Shown here: piece after piece, positions 51,733-60,728 of the stretch
How the letters are laid out: every line of letters begins with the position of its first letter
Position numbering within the stretch: the stretch's first letter is position 1
Assembly (NCBI GenBank): GCA_045589595.1
Contig: JAZNPK010000022.1
Coordinates: forward strand, 27,645-91,644
Source: SIG77 sp045589595
Lineage (GTDB): Bacteria > Verrucomicrobiota > Lentisphaeria > Victivallales > UBA1829
DNA length: 64,000 nt
Direction of reading: 5' to 3'
Made by a program: the position numbers and the translations under genes
The notes under the pieces: generated by a model
What the model saw: the letters and a program-made list of their open reading frames with translations, nothing else
What the model was told of the DNA's origin: nothing
The model's database searches: none

Positions 51733-53085
51733 TCACCAGCCGTAGATCTTCTTATCGAGATAGGCTTTCAGCTGATCGATAGCGACCCGTTCCTGCGCCA
51801 TGGTGTCGCGGTCACGGACCGTCACAGCGTTGTCGTTTTCCGTATCGAAGTCCACAGTCAGGCAGAAGGGCGTACCGATCTCATCCTGACGGCGGTAACG
51901 TTTGCCGATATTTCCGGTCACATCAAGTTCCGTGCGGTAGAAGGGCTGAATGATCTTCTGCAGTTCCGCCGCTTTGTCATTGAGTTTCTTGGAGAGGGGC
52001 AGCACGCCGACCTGAATGGGGGCGATCCGTGCGGGGAAGCGCAGAACGATACGCACATCGTCTTCCATACCTTCCTTCTGGGTGGGTGCCTTGTCTTCGG
52101 CATAGGCGTGACAGAGGATGGCAAGGATGGTACGGTCGCAGCCCACGCTCGTTTCCACCACAGTGGGCAGGAAGCGTTTGCCGGTGACCGGGTCCAGATA
52201 TTCCATATTCTGACCGGAAAATTCCTGATGCTGCTGCAGGTCCCACGTTCCGCGGTGATGGATCCCTTCCAATTCGCCCCAGCCGAAGGGGAACTTGAAT
52301 TCGATATCGGTGGCGGCTTTGGCATAATGCGCCAGTTTGTCGTGGGGTGCCCACTGGATCTCGTCTTCGGTGAAGCCGAGCAGATCGGTATAGTATTTCC
52401 AGCGCTGTTCCTTCCAGTATTCAAACCATTCCATGGAGCCTTCATCCGCGCAGAAGAATTCCATTTCCATCTGGGTGAATTCGCGGGAGCGGAAGGTGAA
52501 CATACGGGGCGTGATCTCGTTACGGAAGGCTTTACCGACCTGGGCGATACCGAAGGGGAGCTGCTGACGCGTCGCAATACGGATCAGGTTGAAATCCAGA
52601 AAGATGGGCTGACAGCTCTCCGCGCGGAGATAGGCGATATGTTCTTCGTCAAAGACGGGTCCCACATAGGTTTTCATCATCAGATTGAATTCCCGGGGCG
52701 GTGTCAGATCCTTGGAACCGCAGTTGCTGCAGGTGGTGGGATCTTCCATCTGGTCCACGCGGAAACGGGTCTTACACTTTTTGCAGTCGCACATAATGTC
52801 GCCGAAACGGTCCACATGGCCGGATGCTTTCCAGGTGCGGGGATGACAGATGATGGTGGAGTCCAGCCCCACAACATTATTGCGGGTTTCCACCATATAG
52901 TTCCACCAAAGCTGTTCCACTGCTTTTTTCAGCATGGAACCGTAGGGCCCGTAATCCCAGAAGCCGTTGAAGCCGCCGTAGATCTCGGAACTCTGAAATA
53001 CAAAGCCGCGCCGTTTGCAAAGGCTGACGATTTTTTCCATCAGGCTCATATCACCTGTTTCCTGAACATCCATGATTTTTTTCAT
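51733..53085 (-). CDS. glyS: Glycine--tRNA ligase, alpha2 (homodimeric) type
   Basis: 450 residues. Class II aminoacyl-tRNA synthetase that charges tRNA-Gly, of the alpha2 type rather than the bacterial alpha2beta2 type. KIVSLCKRRGFVFQSSEIYGGFNGFWDYGPYG is the diagnostic N-terminus. A Cys4 zinc site is present (CDCKKC, CSNCG). FRNEITPRMFTFRSREFTQMEMEFF is motif 2, and VVETSVGCDRTILAIL precedes motif 3. The anticodon domain (RFPARIAPIQVGVLPL) closes the protein. It has its own promoter and leads an operon with two lipoproteins. Confidence 0.96.
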   Translation of the reverse strand: MKKIMDVQETGDMSLMEKIVSLCKRRGFVFQSSEIYGGFNGFWDYGPYGSMLKKAVEQLWWNYMVETRNNVVGLDSTIICHPRTWKASGHVDRFGDIMCDCKKCKTRFRVDQMEDPTTCSNCGSKDLTPPREFNLMMKTYVGPVFDEEHIAYLRAESCQPIFLDFNLIRIATRQQLPFGIAQVGKAFRNEITPRMFTFRSREFTQMEMEFFCADEGSMEWFEYWKEQRWKYYTDLLGFTEDEIQWAPHDKLAHYAKAATDIEFKFPFGWGELEGIHHRGTWDLQQHQEFSGQNMEYLDPVTGKRFLPTVVETSVGCDRTILAILCHAYAEDKAPTQKEGMEDDVRIVLRFPARIAPIQVGVLPLSKKLNDKAAELQKIIQPFYRTELDVTGNIGKRYRRQDEIGTPFCLTVDFDTENDNAVTVRDRDTMAQERVAIDQLKAYLDKKIYGW

Positions 53086-53128
53086 CCTTTCATCATGTTT
53101 TGTGTGTTGACTGTAATTCTACGATTCT

Positions 53129-53239
53129 AAATATAACGCCAATCCCGGTAAATTACAATCCCCGCACCCGATATTTTCTCTTTTTAATGTAAAAAAAGAT
53201 AAAACAGCACTGGAAATTCATCATTGGGGCGTTATATTT
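53129..53239. promoter_or_regulatory. Divergent promoters of glyS and the sigma-factor gene with a shared inverted repeat
   Basis: The minus-strand promoter of glyS has TATATT at 53130-53135 with a TTGTAA-like -35. The plus-strand promoter of the sigma-factor gene has TATATT at 53233-53238 with TGGAAA 17 bp upstream. Both -10s lie in the same 12-bp sequence GGCGTTATATTT, giving an inverted repeat (53129-53140 with 53228-53239). ATTGG precedes the 12-bp core in both. Confidence 0.6.
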
Positions 53240-53283
53240 CTGAAATTGGAAGTAATTTCGGAATATTTGGGGGAACCTGTATC

Positions 53284-53898
53284 ATGACGGACCGGCAGAC
53301 GCTGAACGACCGTATGCTCACAAGAGTATCGTTGATCGGCAAAGCAAAGGATAAGAACGATGAAAGCGCATGGGCGGAATTCACCGCCTATTACCGCAAG
53401 TACATCTATAATCTTGCACGCCGTATCGGGCTGAATCACCACGACGCCGATGAAGTCGTGCAGATGACGCTGGTCAAGGTCTGGAACGCCATGCCCTCTT
53501 TCGAGTATTCGCCCGAAAAAGGAAGATTCCGCAGCTGGCTCTGCAGTATTACCGGAAACACCGCCAAAAATTTTGTCCGCTCCCGCAAACAGCTTCCCAT
53601 TTCCCTCACTTCCGCGAACTGGGACAGCGACGATCTGGATGAACTTGCCATCCGCCCCGAAGTCGAAGCTCTGGCGGAGGAGGAATGGCAGCGGTATCTG
53701 CCGGAACTGGCACTGAAAAATATTGCATCCAGTTTCGACCGGAAAACCCTTCAGGTCTTTGCGCTCTGCCGTCAGAATGTACCGGTTCCGGAGATCGCGG
53801 CAAAAATGGGGCTGGCGGAAAGCAGCGTTTACGTTTACAAGCAGCGTGTTCTGACGAAACTCACCGAAGAGATCGAACGGCTGCAGAAAGAATTTTGA
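53284..53898 (+). CDS. RNA polymerase sigma factor, ECF-like (sigma-70 family)
   Basis: 204 residues from ATG 53284. Region 2 is recognisable (AWAEFTAYYRKYIYNLARRIGLNHHDADEVVQMTLVKVWN), with the RFRSWLCSITGNTAKNFVR core-binding segment. Region 4 lies at the C-terminus (LQVFALCRQNVPVPEIAAKMGLAESSVYVYKQRVLTKL). There is no region 3 or 1.1, so it is ECF-like. No adjacent anti-sigma factor gene is visible, so regulation is unclear. The next gene, 36 bp downstream, encodes a glycosidase-like protein that may be co-transcribed. Confidence 0.9.
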   Translation: MTDRQTLNDRMLTRVSLIGKAKDKNDESAWAEFTAYYRKYIYNLARRIGLNHHDADEVVQMTLVKVWNAMPSFEYSPEKGRFRSWLCSITGNTAKNFVRSRKQLPISLTSANWDSDDLDELAIRPEVEALAEEEWQRYLPELALKNIASSFDRKTLQVFALCRQNVPVPEIAAKMGLAESSVYVYKQRVLTKLTEEIERLQKEF

Positions 53899-53934
53899 TT
53901 TTTCATCTCACCCTCCCACCAGAAAGGTATCAGC

Positions 53935-56079
53935 ATGGCTGAAAAAATGAAACTGCCCGATTGCGGCATGTATATCGGTGTCCCCGTTTACCTCGACAGA
54001 GGCGATTATGTATTCCAGTCCACCGGTCTTTATTACACAAGCTGGGTTTCCGAAGATCACGATCCGGAATGGTATCTCGACAGGATCGTTGATGACAATC
54101 AGGGCAATATCGTGGTGTTCTGGGACGGCGGTGCAAGTAAACGGCAGCTGAAAAGTATGGCATATCTGCTGGATCTGGAAGGTGCCGGGATCAAGGTGCC
54201 GGACCCCGACTGGGAAAACGGAAAATATCTCACGCCCGATGATTTCCCGCCCTGTCAGGAACTCAAAGATACACGGATGGGTGCAGGCTTCTACAAGTTC
54301 GTCACCGAAGCGGAAAAACGCGGTCTCCATGTCTATTCCATTTACGCGGATGCCACGCCTGAATGGACAGAAAAAATCGTATCGAACCCCATGTTCCTTG
54401 GCTACAATGCGGGAGAAGCATTTTCTTTCGGGTCCGGCTTCTGCAAAACAAGGATCACGGCAAATGAACAGTTCACGCTGACGGATGCCGCAAATGCGTT
54501 CGGAACCAACATCAAAGAATATTTCCGTGTCCGGAAAGAAAACGGCTGGAAGAAATTTCTTGTGACCAGTGCCTCCTTCCATCTGGATTTTGAAATTGCC
54601 AGCGGCGGCACGGACATCATTCCCCACATGGAGGGATTTGCCTTCGCCCATCTGAACTTCGGCATGTCTCTCTGCCGCGGGATCTACAAGCAGTGCGATC
54701 TTTCGGTCTGGGGCTGTTATCTCGCTCACGAACATTACAGTTTCATGCCATACGCCTCTCCGCTGCGGTCCATGATGCTGGATGCGGCATATTACCTTTC
54801 TTATCTGAACGGCTCCAAGATCTCCATTCAGGAGTGCGGTTCCTGGTGGCAGCAGTCCGACCACATTACAGACACAAAAATGCACGATGTGCCGAAAATC
54901 GAGGCCGGGAACAACGATCCCCACACATACAAACATCTGGTTCCGGAAGCCCGGAAACATTATCCGAACCTGAATTATGATTCCGCTCCCTGCCGCGAAT
55001 ACAGAAGAAGCGTTTCCGATTTTTACAACTACCTCAAGAAAAACGGTACGCCCGAAGGTCAGCCCGAAGTCAATTTCGCCGTTCTGAAAGGCAGATACGA
55101 TTTCTGTTCCGGCTCTTTCTGTCCCAACTACTGTGTCGCCGGAGCCGGTCCCATGGCGGATATCAATCATGCCTGGTTTGAAAGTACCCCCGAATACGGT
55201 TGGGAGATCTTCAAAAAAGCCATTCTGCCCCTCAATGACAGTTTCGGCGATTACAAAAATAATTTCTTCTCCGGCACTCCTTACGGACTGTGCGACATCG
55301 TCGGGCTGGTGGCGCCGGGCATTTCGGCGGAATATCTGCTGAAGCACTACAAAGCCCTGATGTTCACCGGCTGGAACAGCGCGAAGGAAGAAGATTATCA
55401 ACTGCTTCTGGATTATGTCCGGGGCGGCGGTCTGCTCTTTATCTCCATCCCTCATCTTTCAAAAAATGTCACCAGAAATTTCACATCATACGGCGTGGAG
55501 GAACTGGTCAACGGCGGCGACTTCACCGAACTTGCGGGGATCCGGGTCAAAGGCAGAGGAAAATCTTTCTACTGGTCACTGGCGCGGGACAAAAACAGGA
55601 TCACTCATTTTCCGTGGAATCAGCGGTACGGCGTCTGCTGTACGCATCTGGGCGATATCGAAGTCACCGGGGAAATCGAACCGATCCTCGTGGATGATGA
55701 AAGTTTCGCTCCGTTCCTGTTCCGTCACCGCTGCGGCAAAGGTGAAGTCTTCTTCATGAATTCCTGGGAATATCCCGGAGCATACGGGGGCGAACTGGAC
55801 TGGGCGCCCGGCAGCAGAGTCAGTTCCGACGGCGCCACCGGCGAGATCTACAAATATCTGGCAAAACGCGCCCGGGGCACTGCATACATCACGGAAACGG
55901 AAGACGGGGACGATGTGGGCGAAAACTGCAAAAAGATCACCTTCAGCTATTTCCCCAGTACGGACAAAGTTTACATGATGAACTGCGATTTTGCCACGGA
56001 ACGGACCGTGTATCTCCACTTCAAAGGTGAGGTCCGGAAAATCACGCTCAAACCCACAGAATTCAGCGTTATCGGCTGA
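53935..56079 (+). CDS. Putative glycoside hydrolase, family not recognised
   Basis: 714 residues. The N-terminal half looks like a TIM barrel with WYLDRIVDDNQGNIVVFWDGG, HVYSIYADATPEW, FLGYNAGEAFSF and SKISIQECGSWW; several acidic residues sit at barrel strand ends. A domain resembling a class I GATase fold follows (SAEYLLKHYKALMFTGWNSAKEEDYQLLLDYVRGGGLLFISI), as in many beta-galactosidases. The C-terminal part is beta-rich (FFMNSWEYPGAYGGELDW). No family could be named with confidence. No signal peptide is seen. It is downstream of the sigma factor gene and 14 bp before dapF. Confidence 0.7.
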   Translation: MAEKMKLPDCGMYIGVPVYLDRGDYVFQSTGLYYTSWVSEDHDPEWYLDRIVDDNQGNIVVFWDGGASKRQLKSMAYLLDLEGAGIKVPDPDWENGKYLTPDDFPPCQELKDTRMGAGFYKFVTEAEKRGLHVYSIYADATPEWTEKIVSNPMFLGYNAGEAFSFGSGFCKTRITANEQFTLTDAANAFGTNIKEYFRVRKENGWKKFLVTSASFHLDFEIASGGTDIIPHMEGFAFAHLNFGMSLCRGIYKQCDLSVWGCYLAHEHYSFMPYASPLRSMMLDAAYYLSYLNGSKISIQECGSWWQQSDHITDTKMHDVPKIEAGNNDPHTYKHLVPEARKHYPNLNYDSAPCREYRRSVSDFYNYLKKNGTPEGQPEVNFAVLKGRYDFCSGSFCPNYCVAGAGPMADINHAWFESTPEYGWEIFKKAILPLNDSFGDYKNNFFSGTPYGLCDIVGLVAPGISAEYLLKHYKALMFTGWNSAKEEDYQLLLDYVRGGGLLFISIPHLSKNVTRNFTSYGVEELVNGGDFTELAGIRVKGRGKSFYWSLARDKNRITHFPWNQRYGVCCTHLGDIEVTGEIEPILVDDESFAPFLFRHRCGKGEVFFMNSWEYPGAYGGELDWAPGSRVSSDGATGEIYKYLAKRARGTAYITETEDGDDVGENCKKITFSYFPSTDKVYMMNCDFATERTVYLHFKGEVRKITLKPTEFSVIG

Positions 56080-56093
56080 AACGGATCGGCATC

Positions 56094-56945
56094 ATGAGAC
56101 TGGATTTTACAAAAATGAACGGGGCGGGCAACGATTTTCTCGTGGTCCTCTGTACTCCCGGCAGCACGGCGGAGAAATTTTTATCCTCGCCGACACTCGA
56201 AACGGAGATCACGCGCGTGTGCGACAGACGCAGGGGCGTGGGCGCGGACGGCTTCATTTTCCTGACGCCTCTGCCGGAACCCTGTCATTTCCGGATGAAT
56301 TTTTTCAACAACGACGGTTCCGGCGCGTCCATGTGCGGCAACGGTCTGCGTTGTGCCGGTCTCTTTGCATCGGAACACGGCGGCGGAACGGAACCGGTGT
56401 TTGAAACGGACGGCGGCACCCTCACGGCAGAAGTATTGTCGGCGGCAGTTCCGCCCGCTGCTCCGGGGCTCGTCCGCATCTCCATTCAGGTCAACGAACC
56501 CTTCCGGGCACTGGGTGAACTGAACGGGTTCCCAAGTGTCTATGTTGGTACGGCGGGCGTTCCCCATGCGATCGTGCCGGTGGAAAATGTGGATGATATC
56601 GACATCGTTGCGGCGGGTCGCGCCCTGCGTTATCATCCGGCGTTTCCCGATGGGACAAATGTGGATTTTGTGGAACTTTCCGGAGACATCCACCGGATCA
56701 GGACTTACGAACGCGGCGTGGAAGATGAGACCCCGGCTTGCGGTACCGGAATCACGTCGGCAGGCATCGTTCTTCATGATTTTGTGAAAAAATCAAAAAA
56801 AGTACGCTTTCTTTCGCGTTCCGGTGCAGTGCTGGATGTTGACATTTCGCAGGATGGTAATATATTAAAAGGTGAAACGGTTTTTTTGACGGGTCCGGCG
56901 GAAGCGACTTTCTCCGGCTCCGTGATCATACCGGATCAGAAATAA
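56094..56945 (+). CDS. dapF: Diaminopimelate epimerase
   Basis: 283 residues. Converts LL-DAP to meso-DAP in lysine and peptidoglycan synthesis. FTKMNGAGNDFLVV opens the protein. The two active-site Cys lie in GASMCGNGLRCAGLFA and DETPACGTGITSAG, each at the right place in the two pseudo-symmetric halves. RGVGADGFIFL and TNVDFVELSG complete the substrate loops. The length is normal. It is followed by dapA after 55 bp; together they are two steps of the same pathway. Confidence 0.96.
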   Translation: MRLDFTKMNGAGNDFLVVLCTPGSTAEKFLSSPTLETEITRVCDRRRGVGADGFIFLTPLPEPCHFRMNFFNNDGSGASMCGNGLRCAGLFASEHGGGTEPVFETDGGTLTAEVLSAAVPPAAPGLVRISIQVNEPFRALGELNGFPSVYVGTAGVPHAIVPVENVDDIDIVAAGRALRYHPAFPDGTNVDFVELSGDIHRIRTYERGVEDETPACGTGITSAGIVLHDFVKKSKKVRFLSRSGAVLDVDISQDGNILKGETVFLTGPAEATFSGSVIIPDQK

Positions 56946-57000
56946 GAAAATCAAACAATAACGAACGATACAGGACAGACAGCAGAAAGCGGAACGGATC

Positions 57001-57873
57001 ATGGAACTCAACGGCGTTTACACAGCAATTGCCACTCCCTTCAACAAAAACGGCGCAGTGGATTACGGAAAATTCAAAGCCCTGATCGAAATGCAGATCG
57101 CCGGAGGCGTCAAAGGTATTCTGCCTGTCGGTACGACCGGTGAATCACCCACCCTCAATATGCAGGAACATTCCGAAGTCATTTGCGCCGCTGTGGAAGC
57201 TGCCGCAGGAAGATGCAGGATCATGGCGGGCAGCGGCGGAAACTGCACGGCTGAAGCCATTGAACTGACAAAACGCGCAAAAGAAGACGGTGCCGACTGC
57301 TCTCTGCAGGTAACCCCCTACTACAACAAACCGACGCAGGAAGGGCTGTACCGCCATTTCAGCACTGTTGCAGATTCCTGTGATCTGCCGATCGTTCTGT
57401 ACAATGTACCCGGAAGAACGGGTATCTCCATTGCAGTCGAGACCATTGCCCGGCTCGCCTCCAACACCAATGTGCTGGGCGTCAAAGAAGCCGGCGGCTC
57501 CGTTGACCGGGTTTCCGAGATCCTGGATGCGTGCGATATCGCGGTGATGTGCGGCGATGACTCCCTCACACTGCCCATGATGTCCGTCGGTGCAAAAGGC
57601 GTCATCAGCGTGGCATCCAATGTGATCCCCGGAGAAATGCAGCAGCTCTGCGATGCCTGCGCACGCGGTGACTACGCCGCCGCTCTGGCGATCCACAGAA
57701 AATACTACAAACTCTTCCGTCATCTCTTCATCGAATCCAATCCCATCCCTGTAAAATCCGCTCTGGCGATGATGGGGCTGATCGAAGAAGAATACCGTCT
57801 GCCCCTCTGCCCGCCGTCTGATAAAAACCGGGCGATCCTGGCGGAAACCATGAAAGCCTGCGGGTTGATTTGA
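57001..57873 (+). CDS. dapA: 4-hydroxy-tetrahydrodipicolinate synthase
   Basis: 290 residues, TIM barrel lyase that condenses pyruvate with aspartate semialdehyde. GVYTAIATPFNKNGAVD opens the barrel. GTTGESPTLNMQEH carries the catalytic Thr, VTPYYNKPTQEGLYRHF and VLYNVPGRTGISI carry the active-site Tyr, and GVKEAGGSVDRVSEI carries the Schiff-base Lys. All the expected residues are present and the length is standard. The next gene starts with GTG 3 bp after its stop, so translational coupling is likely. Confidence 0.97.
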   Translation: MELNGVYTAIATPFNKNGAVDYGKFKALIEMQIAGGVKGILPVGTTGESPTLNMQEHSEVICAAVEAAAGRCRIMAGSGGNCTAEAIELTKRAKEDGADCSLQVTPYYNKPTQEGLYRHFSTVADSCDLPIVLYNVPGRTGISIAVETIARLASNTNVLGVKEAGGSVDRVSEILDACDIAVMCGDDSLTLPMMSVGAKGVISVASNVIPGEMQQLCDACARGDYAAALAIHRKYYKLFRHLFIESNPIPVKSALAMMGLIEEEYRLPLCPPSDKNRAILAETMKACGLI

Positions 57874-57876
57874 TCC

Positions 57877-59139
57877 GTGGCTGACGGGCGTTCCGTTCAT
57901 TTTGCCGGTGTTCTTGCACCGGCAGGTTCTTTTGCCGCGCTCCATGCCGCACTTCAGGCGGAAGCGGACGGCGTCTATTTCGGCGTCGGAAACCTGAATA
58001 TGCGGGCGGGCGGCGCGCTGAATTTCCAGTTGTCCGATCTGCCGGAGATCGTATCTCTCTGCCACAAGGCGGGAGCAAAAGCATTTCTGGCTGTCAACAC
58101 CGTGATCTACAACAGCGAACTTGCTGAAATGCAAAGTCTTTGCGATGCCGCAAAAGCTGCAGGTGTGGATGCGTGTATTGCCGGAGACCTTGCCGTCATT
58201 TCCTATCTGCGCCGGATCGATATGCCGGTCCATCTGACGGTGCAATGCAATGTGAGCAACATTGAATCGGTCCGTTTTTATGCACAGTTTGCCGATGTGA
58301 TGGTCCTTGCCCGGGAATTGACGCTGCCGGAAATACGCCAGATCGCAGAAGCCATTCAGAATGAACAGATCAAAGGACCGTCAGGCGAACTTGTCAGGAT
58401 CGAGATCTTTGCCCACGGTGCGCTGTGCATTGCCCTGTCCGGCAGATGCGGTATGAGTCTGTGTACTTATCAGCGTTCCGCAAACCGCGGGGTATGTCTG
58501 CAGAACTGCCGCAGAAAATATCTGGTGAAAGATGTTGAGACCGGGGCGGAACTGGAGATCGACCACCAGTATATCATGTCGCCGCGGGATCTCTGCACCA
58601 TTGAGATCCTGGATCAGATCCTTGATTCCGGGGCGGCTTATCTGAAGATCGAAGGCAGAGGAAGACCTGCCGATTACGTGAGCAAAGTCACCCGGATCTA
58701 CAAGGCGGCGGTCGCCGCATGGCAGAACGGCACATTCAGCCGGGAACAGGCGGAACAATGGCGGCAGGAACTGGAAACGGTTTTCAACCGCGGATTCTGG
58801 ACCGGCGGTTATTATCTCGGGCTCGAAACCGGTGTCTGGAGCAAATCCGGCGGCAGCCGTGCCACGGAACGGAAAACTTATCTGGGAAAGATCACCAATT
58901 ATTACGCAAAAATCGGCGTGGCGGAACTGAAGATCGATACCGCAAACCGCCTCACACCCGGCGCCCGGGTCGTGATCATGGGACCCACCACTGGCGCAAT
59001 GGAAACAGAGATCAGCGAACTGCGGCTGGATGCCGGTCCCGTCCCCGAAGCCAAACAGGGGGATCTGACAGCATTTGCTGTGCCGGGGCGCGTCCGGGTC
59101 GCCGATAAAGTCTATCTGCTGGAGGAAACCACATGCTGA
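57877..59139 (+). CDS. U32 peptidase-family protein (RlhA/TrhP type)
   Basis: 420 residues with a GTG start at 57877, 3 bp after dapA; no earlier ATG is available in this frame. The family is the U32 group: VLAPAGSFAALHAALQAEADGVYFGVGNLNMRA, HLTVQCNVSNIESVRFYAQF and the Cys-rich HGALCIALSGRCGMSLCTYQRSANRGVCLQNCRRKY, expected to hold an Fe-S cluster. Characterised members such as TrhP and RlhA hydroxylate tRNA or 23S rRNA with prephenate rather than acting as proteases. Which RNA this one acts on is unknown. Its 3' end overlaps the RNA methyltransferase gene by 7 bp, and both may work on rRNA or tRNA. Confidence 0.88.
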   Translation: MADGRSVHFAGVLAPAGSFAALHAALQAEADGVYFGVGNLNMRAGGALNFQLSDLPEIVSLCHKAGAKAFLAVNTVIYNSELAEMQSLCDAAKAAGVDACIAGDLAVISYLRRIDMPVHLTVQCNVSNIESVRFYAQFADVMVLARELTLPEIRQIAEAIQNEQIKGPSGELVRIEIFAHGALCIALSGRCGMSLCTYQRSANRGVCLQNCRRKYLVKDVETGAELEIDHQYIMSPRDLCTIEILDQILDSGAAYLKIEGRGRPADYVSKVTRIYKAAVAAWQNGTFSREQAEQWRQELETVFNRGFWTGGYYLGLETGVWSKSGGSRATERKTYLGKITNYYAKIGVAELKIDTANRLTPGARVVIMGPTTGAMETEISELRLDAGPVPEAKQGDLTAFAVPGRVRVADKVYLLEETTC

Positions 59140-60335
59140 AAAAGAAAATCACGTTTGCCGATCAGTTCCCGGAGCAGATCCAGCCGGAAATGCCTTATAA
59201 AAAAGAATTGCAGCTGAAAAAAGCAGCGCTCGCCGCGCACTGGTCCGCCCATCATCTTCCCGGTGATGTGCCGGACATTGTGCCGTCTCCCCTGCCCCGC
59301 CGTTACCGAGCCACATCCAAACGGAAAGCCATCTGGCTGAAAGGCCGGCTGGAATTCAGTATGGGCTACGAACTGCGTCAGGATGCCGGTTCCACCACCG
59401 CCGCTGCATTGCTGGAAGGGGAACTGCATGAACGGATTTATGCAAAGACGCTGGCGATCCTCCGCAAGCCTCATTATGCGCCTCTGGCGAAAGCGTTGAA
59501 TTTCTGCATCATCCGCGGCAGCGGCAACAAAGGGGCGGCAGTGATCCTGAACCTGTTCCGTCTTTCCGGGGAGATCGTCCGCAAACTCAAAATGTACACG
59601 GCGGAAATCGCCGGACCCGATGTGGGCGCGGTGTTCCTTTATCACGATGAGACCCGGAGCGAATATTATTTTGAATCCTTCCGTCCCCGCGGCAATGTGA
59701 ATTTCAAAAAACTTTCCGGCTCATCCATGCTGGCTCTGACCCTGCCGGATCAGCCGAAACTGCTGTATCCGCCCACCGTCTTTTCACAGGTGAACGAGTC
59801 CATCCTTCCGGCGTTCACGGCAAAGGCTTTTGAACTGCTGGGGCTGGATGGAAAACCCGGAAAACATCTGATCGATCTGTATTGCGGATACGGTCTTTTC
59901 GCACTTCTGGGCGCACCTCTTGCCGATCGCGTCACAGGAATCGATTTTGAAGGTCCGGCGATCCGTGCGGCAAAAGCCAATGCGGAACATCTTTATCCGG
60001 AAAAAGAGATCCGTTTCGAAGCCGCATCCATCACCCCGGATGCACTGGAGCGACTGCTGCCGCCGCCGCAGAAAGGGGAAGTCATTCTGCTGGATCCCCC
60101 GCGGAACGGAACAGCTGACGGCGTCATTTCCGCCATCACGGCACGCAAACCGGAGCGGATCCTTGCCATTTACTGCGGGATCGACCGGATGCCGGAAGAA
60201 TGCCGGATCTGGGCGGCAAACGGATATCAGCCGGAAAAAACTGTCTGCTTCGACATGTTCCCCGGCTCACCCAATCTGGAAACGATGATCCTGTTGAAAC
60301 GCGCTGTCCGCAAACCGAAGACCGGACGCGGCTGA
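59133..60335 (+). CDS. RNA (uracil-5-)-methyltransferase, TrmA/RlmD-like
   Basis: 400 residues. The N-terminal about 200 residues are a lineage-variable RNA-binding part lacking an obvious TRAM domain. The C-terminal Rossmann methyltransferase has VFSQVNESILPAFTAKAF, LIDLYCGYGLFALLGAPLADRVTGIDF, VILLDPPRNGTADGV and ILAIYCGIDRMPEE; the last holds the catalytic Cys of m5U enzymes. Hence m5U formation in tRNA or rRNA is likely, but the target base is unknown. It overlaps the U32 gene and ends the plus-strand cluster, 6 bp from the convergent chagasin gene. Confidence 0.85.
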   Translation: MLKKKITFADQFPEQIQPEMPYKKELQLKKAALAAHWSAHHLPGDVPDIVPSPLPRRYRATSKRKAIWLKGRLEFSMGYELRQDAGSTTAAALLEGELHERIYAKTLAILRKPHYAPLAKALNFCIIRGSGNKGAAVILNLFRLSGEIVRKLKMYTAEIAGPDVGAVFLYHDETRSEYYFESFRPRGNVNFKKLSGSSMLALTLPDQPKLLYPPTVFSQVNESILPAFTAKAFELLGLDGKPGKHLIDLYCGYGLFALLGAPLADRVTGIDFEGPAIRAAKANAEHLYPEKEIRFEAASITPDALERLLPPPQKGEVILLDPPRNGTADGVISAITARKPERILAIYCGIDRMPEECRIWAANGYQPEKTVCFDMFPGSPNLETMILLKRAVRKPKTGRG

Positions 60336-60341
60336 ACATCA

Positions 60342-60728
60342 TCAATCGGCGTTGATCAGAACTTCATAGAAGCTGCCGGGCGCGACATTTTCCCATTTAC
60401 GGCTGTAAACAAGGCGGATGCCTTCGCTGCCTTTTCCCGTAACTTCGTACTTGAAAATGAAAGTTCCCGGCACGCCCACAAATTTATTGCCCCGGGGCGC
60501 AGCAGTTTCAAAGGTATCCTGTTTCAGCACCAGCACCGTATCCGAAGGCAGTCCCGCCGGATGCCAGGTGAACCCCGTACTGGGATTCCCCGGCAGACGG
60601 ATCTCAACGATATCACCGGAACTGCACCGGATGTTTTTACCGTTATCGGTCTCCAGAAGCGTGTGGACTGTGGTCCCGCATCCGGTACAGAAAAATGCCA
60701 GAAGCAATGCCGCGATCAGGCGTTTCAT
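60342..60728 (-). CDS. Chagasin-type (I42) cysteine protease inhibitor lipoprotein
   Basis: 128 residues. The signal peptide KRLIAALLLAFFCTGCGT has a lipobox with Cys at residue 17. The mature part is an I42 inhibitor fold with all three loops: NPSTGFTWH (loop 1), GVPGTFIFKYEV (loop 2) and YSRKWE (loop 3). Chagasin-like proteins inhibit papain-family cysteine proteases; bacterial versions may protect the cell surface against host or self proteases. It overlaps the lpxD stop by 4 bp, so it is expressed with LPS biosynthesis. Confidence 0.9.
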   Translation of the reverse strand: MKRLIAALLLAFFCTGCGTTVHTLLETDNGKNIRCSSGDIVEIRLPGNPSTGFTWHPAGLPSDTVLVLKQDTFETAAPRGNKFVGVPGTFIFKYEVTGKGSEGIRLVYSRKWENVAPGSFYEVLINAD

